Of a stretch of 29,424 bases of DNA, positions 1-9,673 are shown piece after piece (positions within the stretch are counted from its first letter, which is position 1; each line of letters begins with the position of its first letter). Made by a program: the position numbers and the translations under genes. The stretch is from DAISJM01 sp036821485. GTDB lineage: Bacteria > Verrucomicrobiota > Kiritimatiellia > CAIQIC01 > JAGNIJ01. The DNA lies in assembly GCA_036821485.1 (NCBI GenBank), contig DAISJM010000040.1, positions 1 through 29,424 of the forward strand. Direction: 5' to 3'. Below the pieces are notes generated by a model. The model searched no databases, was not told the origin of the DNA, and worked only from the letters and a program-made list of their open reading frames with translations.

Positions 1-1729
1 CCGCACCGCTGCCCCCTGAGGAGAAGCCCATGAACAGGTTTGTCACCGAGAGAGAACCGCCGCTCTGAATCAGTGTGCCCTTTGCGCTGCTGCCGACGAA
101 GAGGTCCTTGGCGACCTCGCCGGCCTGCGTGACCTCACCGGTGTAACTTCCGTTGATGTACGCGTTGCTGATCGAAATCGGCTCCTGGTTTCCCTCCCAG
201 TTGGTCGGATTGCTCCAATCGCGGTCCGGGTAGGCAGAGGCGTCCCACACGTAGGTTGCGGACGGTTCCTCGCCCCACAACACGGCGTCATCCATCTGCA
301 GCGCGCCATTTGCGCCAACGCCCTCGGTGTCCATCTGGAAGCGTGTCCAAGCAGTGCCTACCGGACAGGTCGCCCCGACGGAGTAATAGGTCCACGCCTC
401 GCCCGGCATGCTCCCGCTGAAATTGTTGGTGTTGCCGCCCAGCCGTGTGCCGGATCCATCATAGAACTCGATCTTAAGCTTGGCCCCCGAGCAGGTGAAG
501 GTTGTGTCGTTGTAGAACCACGCGCCGGCCACCCACGCGCTGCCCGGGTCCAGCCGATTGGTGACTTCCTGCCAGGCGGTTCCATGGTCGCCAGCGGTTG
601 CCCAGGTGCCCTTGAACGCGTACTGCCAATAGCCGCTGTGTGCCCGCCATTCCTCGCGGGAGACGCTGTTCGAGAAAGCGCCGCGGGTGTTTGGATCGCC
701 CAGTTTCCAGTTGTACGCTCCTTCGTTGGGTGAATTGGTCGTGGGGGCCAATTCGAAGCTGTAGTTCTGGAGAAGGGTCTTGGCCACCCAGTGATTGCGC
801 CCATCGTAGCGCTTGATGAACATGGCGTCGAAGTTGAGTGACCCGGAAGTGGTACCCGAGACGGTGGCCGTGTCTGTATTGGCGGATGTTTCCACGATCC
901 ATTGGATCAGGCTGCCAAAGTTCACTTGCGTGCCTATGGGCAACGTCAGCGTCGTGTTCGTTGTGACGTTCGTGATCTCCACATAGGATCGGGAGGTCCA
1001 GTTGTTGGTGGTATACATGAACCACACTTCCTCGCAGGAGCCCGCGTACTCCGCCGTCGATCGGCTATTGAGATAGACGGTCGACAGGCTGTTGGAAGCC
1101 TCGACCCGACTGGGCAGGTCGACCAACGCGTTTCGATGATTCACTTCGTTGACCACGAATGCTGCCATGTTGTCGTTGCAGGTGTCGGCCAGGACGGTTC
1201 CCGTGTCCACCAGGTTGATGACGTAGGTCTTGGTGTTCTCCATGGAGTTGATCCAGATGTCGGCCGGATCACTGCAACTCCACGCGCTTCCTCCCAGCCG
1301 GAGACTTCCACTGATCGCCATGCTGTTGTCGGGTGTCAGCGTGAACCCGCCGGAGACGGCTGCGCATTGGCGGCTCCAACTGTCGCGTTCGAACTTCATA
1401 TGCCCGTTTCCGCTGATGTCGATGGCCGAGGTCAGCGTCACCTGCCAGTAAATCGATGCGCTGCTCCATTGGGGGCCGTGCCATGATCCGGGATCAGAGG
1501 ACGCGGTGTCCCAGAAGTGGAGGCACCACCAGTCATTGAACGTGTCGGCGACGACCGGATTAGCGGACAGCAGAATAGAAGAAGCCACCATCAGGACGAG
1601 AGCAAGCGTGGGTACGCGAGGTCTCCAAGCTCTGGAAGGATGGTCTCCATGCCTTCCGCTTCCTGGAAGTCTCGTTGCTGCGCGCGGTACACCGCGAAGG
1701 CGCATTGGGGATGTGTGCTTTACTCTCAT
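1..1729 (-). CDS. Large secreted surface protein, 3' end outside the window
   Basis: The frame is open from the ATG at 1729 to the left edge (576 codons visible, no stop). This start has a GGAG about 8 nt upstream; an in-frame ATG at 1705 is an alternative. The N-terminus has a long basic leader, then a hydrophobic stretch (PTLALVLMVASSILLSA) ending in a likely signal peptidase site near VVADTF. The mature part is rich in Asn, Thr, Ser and Trp. Around residues 330-450 a module starting NYSFELAPT resembles CBM4/9-type jelly-roll domains. It is followed by a WDASAYPDRDWSNPTNWEG segment and Gly/Ser-rich repeats (LIQSGGSLSVTNLFMG) like passenger-associated beta-helix repeats of autotransporters. 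It is the third gene after the PEP-CTERM and TSP3 genes, 109 bp behind the latter. Being secreted is well supported; the ligand is unknown. Any C-terminal sorting signal lies outside the window. Confidence 0.8.
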   Translation of the reverse strand, partial: MRVKHTSPMRLRGVPRAATRLPGSGRHGDHPSRAWRPRVPTLALVLMVASSILLSANPVVADTFNDWWCLHFWDTASSDPGSWHGPQWSSASIYWQVTLTSAIDISGNGHMKFERDSWSRQCAAVSGGFTLTPDNSMAISGSLRLGGSAWSCSDPADIWINSMENTKTYVINLVDTGTVLADTCNDNMAAFVVNEVNHRNALVDLPSRVEASNSLSTVYLNSRSTAEYAGSCEEVWFMYTTNNWTSRSYVEITNVTTNTTLTLPIGTQVNFGSLIQWIVETSANTDTATVSGTTSGSLNFDAMFIKRYDGRNHWVAKTLLQNYSFELAPTTNSPNEGAYNWKLGDPNTRGAFSNSVSREEWRAHSGYWQYAFKGTWATAGDHGTAWQEVTNRLDPGSAWVAGAWFYNDTTFTCSGAKLKIEFYDGSGTRLGGNTNNFSGSMPGEAWTYYSVGATCPVGTAWTRFQMDTEGVGANGALQMDDAVLWGEEPSATYVWDASAYPDRDWSNPTNWEGNQEPISISNAYINGSYTGEVTQAGEVAKDLFVGSSAKGTLIQSGGSLSVTNLFMGFSSGGSGA

Positions 1730-1838
1730 GGCGCTGGCTCCGGCATTTGACCTGCGCAACATTCCCGCTGCCGGCACCTTTCGGCTATTTGAAGCCAGCG
1801 GCGAGGCTGTGTGCGCTTCTGCATTCATGTTCGGACAA

Positions 1839-2750
1839 CTATTCGACCAGTCTCACGCGGTACTTGCCTGTACCGCCGGACAAACCATTGGTGATCGTGG
1901 TGACCGTCGACTCGCTGTCGGCGGTGATTACGGCGCTCACGTTGCTGTAGCAAAGGGGACCTGCATCGGTGATGTCCATATACTCGACCTGGTACTGCTT
2001 GCCCGCGACGGTTGCCCACGAGAGCAGGGCATCGGTCTGGGATGCAGCGGCGATGTGTACGGCGACGAAGACAGACTTGTCGTCCTTGGCGTCCGTGCCG
2101 GCGCGGAATTCCCAGCCGTCGATCATGCCGTCGCCGTCGGTGTCCGGATTGTTGGGGTCGACGCCGAGGCTCTTCTCCCACGAATTGTTCAAGCCATCGT
2201 CATCGAAGTCGCGCGGGTCCAGCGGGTTCGTCGTCGAGCCGAACTCGGCGATGAGCGAGTCGTTGCCGCTGAGGGTCAGGATCTGTGAGTCGGCGTAGAA
2301 CGAGGCGTCATCGAGATTCGGGGCATTGAAGACGCGGACAAACATGCGGCCCGAGATGGGGCGGGGGTCACCGATGGCCACAGAGAAGAAGCCGGGCTCG
2401 CTGAGGATAGAGGCGGTCAGGTTGCCAATGTGGGAAAGGCCGCCCTCCACGGGGGGATTCTCCGTATCCGGCGTGCCGTCGTAGGCCGGCGGATTGATGA
2501 CGGAATTGCTGGCCCAGAGGACTTGGACGATATCGCAGTCGTCGGGATTGGAGAGCGCGCTGCCGTGCAAATTGGTGCCGAACTCATCCTTGATGGGCTC
2601 GAGTGCGCCGACATGGACAGGGGTCACGACGCCGCCCTGCGCGAACACGGACGAAGCCGTGGCCGCGAGAAGGGCAACGACGAAGAGGGAGGTGAGGAGC
2701 CGGCGTTTCCCGGGGCCGGCCAGATGATCGATGTGGATGTACGGCTTCAT
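1839..2750 (-). CDS. Secreted TSP3-repeat protein
   Basis: This is a 303-residue protein with a basic n-region (KPYIHIDHLAGPGKRR), a hydrophobic core and a signal peptidase site after VFAQ. The start is supported by AAGAGGT about 7 nt upstream. Residues about 180-225 hold Asp-rich thrombospondin type-3 calcium repeats (DFDDDGLNNSWEKSLGVDP, then DTDGDGMIDGWEF). The last 75 residues form a beta-rich module (W...GKQYQVEY...KYRVRLVE) homologous to the C-terminus of the glycosidase at 20952-25607. The N-terminal half matches no family I recognise. It starts 4 bp after the stop of the PEP-CTERM gene, so the two are surely cotranscribed and possibly translationally coupled. An extracellular or cell-surface location is inferred; the function is unknown. 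Confidence 0.85.
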   Translation of the reverse strand: MKPYIHIDHLAGPGKRRLLTSLFVVALLAATASSVFAQGGVVTPVHVGALEPIKDEFGTNLHGSALSNPDDCDIVQVLWASNSVINPPAYDGTPDTENPPVEGGLSHIGNLTASILSEPGFFSVAIGDPRPISGRMFVRVFNAPNLDDASFYADSQILTLSGNDSLIAEFGSTTNPLDPRDFDDDGLNNSWEKSLGVDPNNPDTDGDGMIDGWEFRAGTDAKDDKSVFVAVHIAAASQTDALLSWATVAGKQYQVEYMDITDAGPLCYSNVSAVITADSESTVTTITNGLSGGTGKYRVRLVE

Positions 2751-2754
2751 GGCG

Positions 2755-3372
2755 TTACCTCTTGAAAGCCTTTCGCTCTGCCTTGCGCATACTCGTGAAT
2801 AATCCGCCGAGCAGTCCGATGAAGAGGAGCAACAGGTGGCCGGTGCTGGGTTCGGGGATGATCACGAAGTTGTTGGTTACGGTGGTGCGCTGCTGGCCCC
2901 AGTCGATGACAGCGTAGCCGGAGCCGTCGTCGACGATCTGCGTCGCGCCGGAGTAGCCCCAGTTCGTGTAGCCTTCAATGGCCGTGTTCGTGGTATCAAA
3001 GAACCGGATGTAGAGATAGTGGATGTCGTCGATGTTGAACGAGAACTGGCTGTCGGAGTAGAACGTGCCATTGCTGCCGAGGAAAGAGGGCGTGCCGATC
3101 TGCACCATGCCGATGAAGACATCGTCGCCTTGGACAGAATCGGCGATGAGGTTGGTCCCGTAGGGCATCGGGCCATTGTTCACACTGTCGGTGCTGCCGA
3201 AGATGTAGACCACGGAGCCATCGGCCAGCGGAACACCAAGCGAGTTGAGAATGGAGTAGGAGACGTAGGCGATGAGGTTGACCGTGGTGGCATAGACTCC
3301 GGTGATGGCAACAAACATCACCAAGAGACAGGCCCAGAAGACCAGCCATCGCCTGTTCACATTAGGGCTCAT
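2755..3372 (-). CDS. PEP-CTERM sorting-domain protein
   Basis: This 205-residue protein has an N-terminal signal peptide (WLVFWACLLVMFVAITGVYA) and a textbook PEP-CTERM tail: the motif IPEPSTG, a hydrophobic helix (HLLLLFIGLLGGLF) and a basic end (RKAERKAFKR). Such tails are known substrates of exosortases, which cleave near the PEP motif during export to the surface or matrix. No exosortase gene is in this window. The middle is Asn/Asp/Tyr-rich with no enzyme motifs, as is usual for PEP-CTERM proteins. It is the first gene of a minus-strand operon with the TSP3 protein and the large secreted protein. The ATG at 3372 has AAAGG about 8 nt upstream. A promoter with a good -35 lies upstream at 3516-3544. 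Confidence 0.9.
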   Translation of the reverse strand: MSPNVNRRWLVFWACLLVMFVAITGVYATTVNLIAYVSYSILNSLGVPLADGSVVYIFGSTDSVNNGPMPYGTNLIADSVQGDDVFIGMVQIGTPSFLGSNGTFYSDSQFSFNIDDIHYLYIRFFDTTNTAIEGYTNWGYSGATQIVDDGSGYAVIDWGQQRTTVTNNFVIIPEPSTGHLLLLFIGLLGGLFTSMRKAERKAFKR

Positions 3373-3482
3373 TCATACAACCTTTCGTGGAGAGAAGAAG
3401 CGCGTCCGCCGACCGCATTCGGACGACTTGGTCCAACGCCAGTCAGCCCCACCAGAAGACCATGCTTCTACAAACCACTCCC

Positions 3483-3544
3483 GGGTAATGTTATTACCCT
3501 TACCACCCTAGTAACTACATACCATTGTAGGGCACGACTGTCAA
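3483..3544 (-). promoter_or_regulatory. Candidate promoter and operator of the PEP-CTERM operon
   Basis: Reading leftwards, TTGACA (3544-3539) is followed after 17 bp by TATGTA (3521-3516), a perfect -35 with a weak -10. Just downstream, at about +10 to +26, lies the dyad GGGTAAT-gtt-ATTACCC (3483-3499), which has the size and symmetry of a repressor operator. The regulator is not known, and the role is inferred from sequence only. Confidence 0.4.
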
Positions 3545-3658
3545 ACAAACGGGCCACGAAAAAGGGCCTGTAGTAATGCAAAAACGGTTTACTATACAAA
3601 CGCTGTTGACAAGCCCAATTTTCGGCAAGCGATTGTCGGTTATATGTCAATAAAAATA

Positions 3659-3667
3659 TGGTATAAT
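3659..3667 (+). promoter_or_regulatory. Extended -10 promoter for a possible small transcript
   Basis: TG-g-TATAAT is a perfect extended -10 element in an A+T-rich patch; the -35 position is poor, which extended -10 promoters tolerate. The predicted start is near 3674, and the next strong terminator in the same direction ends at 3995. That would give an RNA of about 320 nt. Confidence 0.45.
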
Positions 3668-3689
3668 GGCAGATCAAGAAGTGGGCAAA

Positions 3690-3842
3690 ATGAGCCGTAA
3701 GTATGTTCGTGTTATCGGAAGACATGAGCGCCATGCCTTAACGGCTGTGTTTCCCTTTCTTGACCTCGTCAATGGACCATTCATGCAAACGATTGCGTGG
3801 TTTGTGATTAACAGCCGAATCATGCACGAATGGCGAAGGTGA
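3690..3842 (+). CDS. Possible 50-residue small protein, doubtful
   Basis: An ATG at 3690 lies about 16 nt after the predicted start of the 3659-3667 promoter, with a weak AAGAAGTGGG as ribosome site. The product would be a basic peptide starting MSRKYVRVIGRHERH with a hydrophobic centre (LTAVFPFLDLVNG) and the end MHEWRR. The frame can be extended upstream to an ATG at 3666, but that codon overlaps the -10 box. I recognise no family. It could be a leader peptide, a chance frame inside an untranslated RNA, or a real small protein. Confidence 0.2.
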   Translation: MSRKYVRVIGRHERHALTAVFPFLDLVNGPFMQTIAWFVINSRIMHEWRR

Positions 3843-3968
3843 ATATGCCGCAGGGCCGGAAACATGCCGGGTTCGCCGACTTCTTGCGGATGAAAAAATG
3901 AGTCTTGACCGGCAGGATGCTCTTTCCTAACCTTAACCGAGGTTTGTAATCTCTATCGGCCTCTGATG

Positions 3969-3995
3969 AAGAGTGGGTCGCATCCCACTCTTTTT
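3969..3995 (+). terminator. Intrinsic terminator upstream of nusA
   Basis: The perfect stem AAGAGTGGG / CCCACTCTT (3969-3977 with 3984-3992) has a 6-nt loop tcgcat and runs into a T tract (3991-3995). It ends whatever is transcribed from about 3674, or acts as an attenuator for transcripts entering the nusA operon. Confidence 0.8.
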
Positions 3996-4026
3996 CGTAT
4001 AGACGGGGCGCGGTGGAACAGGTTTT

Positions 4027-4054
4027 TTGACACATCCCAATTGTGGGATATGGA
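4027..4054 (+). promoter_or_regulatory. Candidate nusA operon promoter with dyad in the spacer
   Basis: A consensus TTGACA (4027-4032) is followed after 16 bp by TATGGA (4049-4054), a partial -10. The spacer is almost filled by the dyad ATCCCA-attg-TGGGAT (4034-4049). The predicted start near 4061 leaves a very short leader before the nusA ATG at 4080. The dyad could be an operator; this is inferred. Confidence 0.4.
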
Positions 4055-4079
4055 TGCCCGGTAGGGCAGGGTGAAGGCC

Positions 4080-5350
4080 ATGAACAACGAGTTACTGGCG
4101 GTTCTTGATTATATGGAGCGGGAGCGTGGCATCGACCGCGAAACCCTGCTTGTGGCTGTTGAATCGGCCCTGCTGAGCGCCTCCAAGAAGAGCGTCAGTC
4201 CGGCCAAAGACCTTCGCATGGCGATTGATCGCAAGACCTGCGATATCCGCGCCTTTGCCAAGGTTCAGGTGGTCGAAAACGTAGTTGCCCCCCACGATCA
4301 GATTTCGCTCGCGGCGGCCCGCAAGATGAAGGCGGATGCCAAGCTGGGCGAATTTCTGGAACTCGAAGTCACGCCAAAGAATTTCGGTCGCATCGCCGCC
4401 CAGACCGCCAAACAAGCCATTCTCCACAAGATTCGCCAGGCGGAGAAGGACAAGGTTTTCGAGGAGTACAAGGATCGCCCGGGCGACATCGTCAGTGGTG
4501 CCGTCCGCCGTTTTGAGCGCAGCGATGTGGTGGTTGACCTCGGCCGCGCGGAGGCCATCATGCCTGCCCGTGAGCGCGTTCCGACCGAGGAGTACCAGGT
4601 GGGAGACCGCATCCGTGCCCTGCTGCTCAGCGTTGAGAACGCGCCGCAGGGGCCTGAGATCATTCTCTCACGCAGCCATCCCGATTTTGTCCGGCGCCTG
4701 TTCGAACTCGAGGTGTCCGAGATCGCCGACAAGACTGTCGAGATCAAGGGCATTGCGCGCGAAGCCGGGTTCCGGAGCAAGATCGCCGTCGTGTCGCACG
4801 ACCAGAAGGTCGACCCCGTTGGCGCCTGCGTCGGCATGCGCGGCATTCGCGTGAAGAACATTGTCCGGGAGCTGTCCGGCGAGAAGATCGATATCGTTCG
4901 CTGGCACGAGGACACGAAGACCTATGTCACCAACTCGTTGGCCCCGGCCAAGCTGGTGCGGGTCAGCGTCGAGCCTGAAAACAAGACTGTCCGCGTCATT
5001 GTGGATGCAGATCAGCTTTCGCTCGCGATCGGTAAGAAGGGTCAGAATGCGCGCCTGACGGCCAAGCTCACCGGCTGGAAGATCGACATTCAGAAGGACG
5101 AATCCGACATCAGTTTCGAAGAGAAAGTGGCGCGCGCGGTGGCGCAACTGGCGAAGATCGAGGGTATTGGCAGCGAGCACGCAGACAAGCTGGTGCATGC
5201 CGGCTTCCTCACGCCGGAAGGTATTCTCGCGGTGGACGTTGCCGACCTGGAAGCCATTGAAGGCATTGATGCCGATGTGGCCAAGCAAATTCGCGCCGGC
5301 GCCGAAGCGGCATTCGAACTCGCGCACGGGAAGGAAGAACCCAAGGAATC

Positions 5351-5354
<4 letters not shown>
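4080..5354 (+). CDS. nusA: Transcription termination/antitermination factor NusA
   Basis: NusA binds RNA polymerase and nascent RNA and controls pausing, termination and antitermination. The 424-residue product starts MNNELLAVLDYMERERGIDRE, matching the start of the family, so ATG 4080 is preferred over an in-frame GTG at 4071. Domains in order are the N-terminal polymerase-binding domain (1-125), the S1 domain (about 130-200), KH1 with a GMRG loop (about 230-290), KH2 with GKKG in LAIGKKGQNARLT (about 305-345), and a single helix-hairpin-helix region (KIEGIGSEHADKLVHAGF, LEAIEGIDADVAKQI). Its stop overlaps the infB start in ATGA, so translation is coupled. It is the first gene of the translation operon and rimP is missing from the usual upstream place. 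Confidence 0.97.
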
Positions 5355-7447
<2,093 letters not shown>

Positions 7448-7583
7448 GATAACGGGGTAACGGAGTTGTGAAGTGCTGGCGTAATGGAGCGGACATGGCA
7501 CAGCCTCATGGCTCATCTGCGGCAGGAATTCCCATCACGCCTTTGCCCCGGGGCTCCAACATTTCAATCAGGGATTTATCTTC

Positions 7584-7982
7584 ATGAGCGTCGACCGGAT
7601 GGTGCGAGTCAATGAGTTGATGAAGCGCGAGATCGCGGGAGCCCTGTTCCGCATCATGAACGAGAAGAGTTTCGATCTCTCCGCCATCACGATCACGCGC
7701 GTTGCCGTCAGCAGCGATTTGCACACCGCCCACGTGGCCGTTTCGATTCGCGATCACGTGCCGGACCGGGCACATATCCTGGCGCAACTTCAGCGGCACC
7801 GTTCGGAATTCCAGCGCGTGGTCGGCGATGCGATCAAGCTGAAGTATACCCCCCGGATCCTGTTTGAGTTGGATGAGTCGATTGAACAGGGCGATCATGT
7901 TCTCCAGATCATCTCGGAAATCGAGGGTACGCTGCCCAAGGTCGAGGATGTGCCTGCCGAAGAAGAGGAGACCTCGACGTGA
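7584..7982 (+). CDS. rbfA: 30S ribosome-binding factor RbfA
   Basis: RbfA is a small KH-fold factor that binds 16S rRNA during late 30S maturation. The 132-residue product has the family start (RMVRVNELMKREIAGALFRIMNEK), the central SAITITRVAVSSDLHTAHVAVS strand-helix region and the TPRILFELDESIEQGDHVLQII end, followed by an acidic tail. The ribosome site is weak; an internal ATG five codons on is an alternative start. Its stop overlaps the GTG start of truB. The position between infB and truB is the usual one. Confidence 0.95.
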   Translation: MSVDRMVRVNELMKREIAGALFRIMNEKSFDLSAITITRVAVSSDLHTAHVAVSIRDHVPDRAHILAQLQRHRSEFQRVVGDAIKLKYTPRILFELDESIEQGDHVLQIISEIEGTLPKVEDVPAEEEETST

Positions 7983-8749
7983 TCAAGCGAGGCGGCCCTG
8001 CGCCGATGCGTGTGATGAATGCCTGGGATGGGTTGTTGCTGGTGGACAAGCCCTCAGGCCCGACCTCCCATGATGTGGTGGATCGTATCCGCCGCCATTT
8101 TCGCCTCGATAAGGTCGGTCACGGTGGGACGTTGGATCCCATGGCGACCGGGTTGCTGGTGATTCTTCTCGGCAGGGGTACCAAGCTTTCCAACTTCATC
8201 ATGGGGTCGGACAAGGTGTACGAGGGCACGATGCGTCTCGGTGCCACCACCGACACGGATGACCTCGACGGCAAGCTTCTTGTGGAGTCCGACGCCAGCG
8301 GTGTGACGCGGGGAGCGCTTGAAGCGGAGATGAAGAAATGGGTCGGCGATATCATGCAGACGCCCCCCATGGTCTCCGCGATCAAGAAGGACGGCGTGCC
8401 GCTCTACAAACTGGCGCGTAAGGGTCAGACGGTCGAGCGGGAGGCGCGCCTCATTCACATCTACGAGTTTGCCTTGCTCGACTTCACTCTGCCTTCTGTG
8501 CGTTTTCGCCTGGCGTGTACGAAGGGCACTTACGTGCGCACCGTGTGTGCCGATGTCGGCCGGGCGCTCGGTTGCGGCGCGTTCCTGGAACAACTGCGCC
8601 GGACTCGATCCGGTTCGTTCGATGTGGCCGATGCGCTGACGATGCCCCGTATTCTGGAGATGCCGTTGGAGAAACTCGTGGAACATGTCATCCCCGTGCA
8701 CAAGGTGCGAACGGGAGGACCCGGGAATGAGGATCACGCGCCAGCTTGA
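7979..8749 (+). CDS. truB: tRNA pseudouridine(55) synthase TruB
   Basis: TruB makes the universal pseudouridine 55 in the T loop of tRNAs. The 256-residue protein shows the start motif GLLLVDKPSGPTSHDVVDRIRR and the catalytic box GHGGTLDPMATGLL with the nucleophilic Asp, then QTPPMVSAIKKDGVPLYKLARKG and the CTKGTYVRTVCADVGRALG signature. The GTG start at 7979 shares GTGA with the rbfA stop and has GAGGAGA upstream; an ATG at 8006 is a less likely alternative. The C-terminal PUA-like part is short. The gene overlaps the ribF start by 23 nt. Confidence 0.95.
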   Translation: MIKRGGPAPMRVMNAWDGLLLVDKPSGPTSHDVVDRIRRHFRLDKVGHGGTLDPMATGLLVILLGRGTKLSNFIMGSDKVYEGTMRLGATTDTDDLDGKLLVESDASGVTRGALEAEMKKWVGDIMQTPPMVSAIKKDGVPLYKLARKGQTVEREARLIHIYEFALLDFTLPSVRFRLACTKGTYVRTVCADVGRALGCGAFLEQLRRTRSGSFDVADALTMPRILEMPLEKLVEHVIPVHKVRTGGPGNEDHAPA

Positions 8750-9662
8750 AGATCTGAGGCTCGACACGCGCCCCGTCGTGCTCGCCGTGGGCTACTTCGA
8801 CGGCGTCCACCGCGGTCACCAGGCGGTGATCGGCGAAGCCGTTTCCAAGGCGGCGGCGATGCGCGGCGAAGCGTGGGTGTTGACGCTCGATCCTCATCCG
8901 CTCAAGATTTTGAAGCCACAGGCTGCACCGCCACTGATTACGTCCACGCCGCACAAGATCGCACTCATGGAACCCCTCGGTGTGGACGGCTGCGTGGTTC
9001 TACCGTTCACGCGTGAACTTGCGGCGGAGGAACCCGAAGATTTTGTGGCACGTCTTCACCGGGCCGCCCCGAATCTCAAGGAACTGGTTGTCGGTCAGAA
9101 TTGGACCTTCGGCCACAAGGGTCGTGGGACGGCCGATCTTCTTCGCAAGTTGGCTCCAGACAATGACTTGCAGGTATCTGTTGTGGAACCGCTCTTGTGG
9201 AAGAAGGATGTCATTTCGAGTACGCGGATTCGGCGGTCGGTTGCAAAGGGCGATTTGGAAGATGCGGAACAGATGCTGGGTCGTCCGTTCAGTGTTCTGG
9301 GTACGGTGGTGCGCGGCCGACATATCGGTACGCAACTCGGATTCCCGACAGCGAATCTCGATCCGCACAACGAAGTGCGTCCGCCGAGCGGTGTCTATGC
9401 CGTCTACGCCAAGGTGCATGGGCGACGTTGGCCGGGCGCTGCATTCCTCGCCGACATCACGGACGCGAAGGGCAGTCCTTCGGGCTTCATCGTCGAGGTG
9501 CACATCCTTGGCTTTGACATGGATGTGTATGGCGAAGATATTGAAGTATCGTTTGTCCGGCATGTGCGCGATGTCCAGCACTTCAACGGCCGCGAGGCAT
9601 TGAGGCAACAGATTGCGCGTGATGTTCAGGCCGTCGGCGACATGCTGCCGCCGGTGGACTAA
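8727..9662 (+). CDS. ribF: Bifunctional riboflavin kinase/FAD synthetase RibF
   Basis: RibF converts riboflavin to FMN and then FAD. The 311-residue product has the N-terminal nucleotidyltransferase domain with VLAVGYFDGVHRGHQ (HxGH-like site, about residues 18-32) and SSTRIRRSVAKGDLEDA. The C-terminal kinase domain has GTVVRGRHIGTQLGFPTANLDP, PPSGVYAVYA and FIVEVHILGFDMDVYGE, which carries the family's catalytic Glu. The start at 8727 is chosen because GGGAGGA lies 7 nt upstream and the sequence matches the family from there; an upstream ATG at 8685 adds 14 residues inside truB. It ends the conserved translation block; rpsO and pnp, often next, are absent. Confidence 0.95.
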   Translation: MRITRQLEDLRLDTRPVVLAVGYFDGVHRGHQAVIGEAVSKAAAMRGEAWVLTLDPHPLKILKPQAAPPLITSTPHKIALMEPLGVDGCVVLPFTRELAAEEPEDFVARLHRAAPNLKELVVGQNWTFGHKGRGTADLLRKLAPDNDLQVSVVEPLLWKKDVISSTRIRRSVAKGDLEDAEQMLGRPFSVLGTVVRGRHIGTQLGFPTANLDPHNEVRPPSGVYAVYAKVHGRRWPGAAFLADITDAKGSPSGFIVEVHILGFDMDVYGEDIEVSFVRHVRDVQHFNGREALRQQIARDVQAVGDMLPPVD

Positions 9663-9673
9663 GGGGCTGGTTC

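Larger units (their letters stand above)
3373..4079. other. Divergent control region between surface operon and nusA operon
   Basis: This 700-bp stretch has no convincing conserved gene and is richer in A+T than its surroundings between about 3480 and 3700. It holds the leftward promoter and dyad at 3483-3544, a rightward extended -10 at 3659-3667, a small open frame at 3690-3842, an intrinsic terminator at 3969-3995 and a promoter-like sequence in front of nusA at 4027-4054. In many bacteria rimP precedes nusA; no rimP coding sequence is visible here. Confidence 0.7.

Noticed and set aside
1506..2288. A plus-strand open frame of 260 residues across the start of the left-edge protein
   Set aside because: The minus strand holds two secreted proteins with signal peptides and ribosome sites; the plus frame has neither.
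7448..7583. A small gene between infB and rbfA
   Set aside because: No frame with a ribosome site and reasonable length on the plus strand; the gap contains only short dyads.
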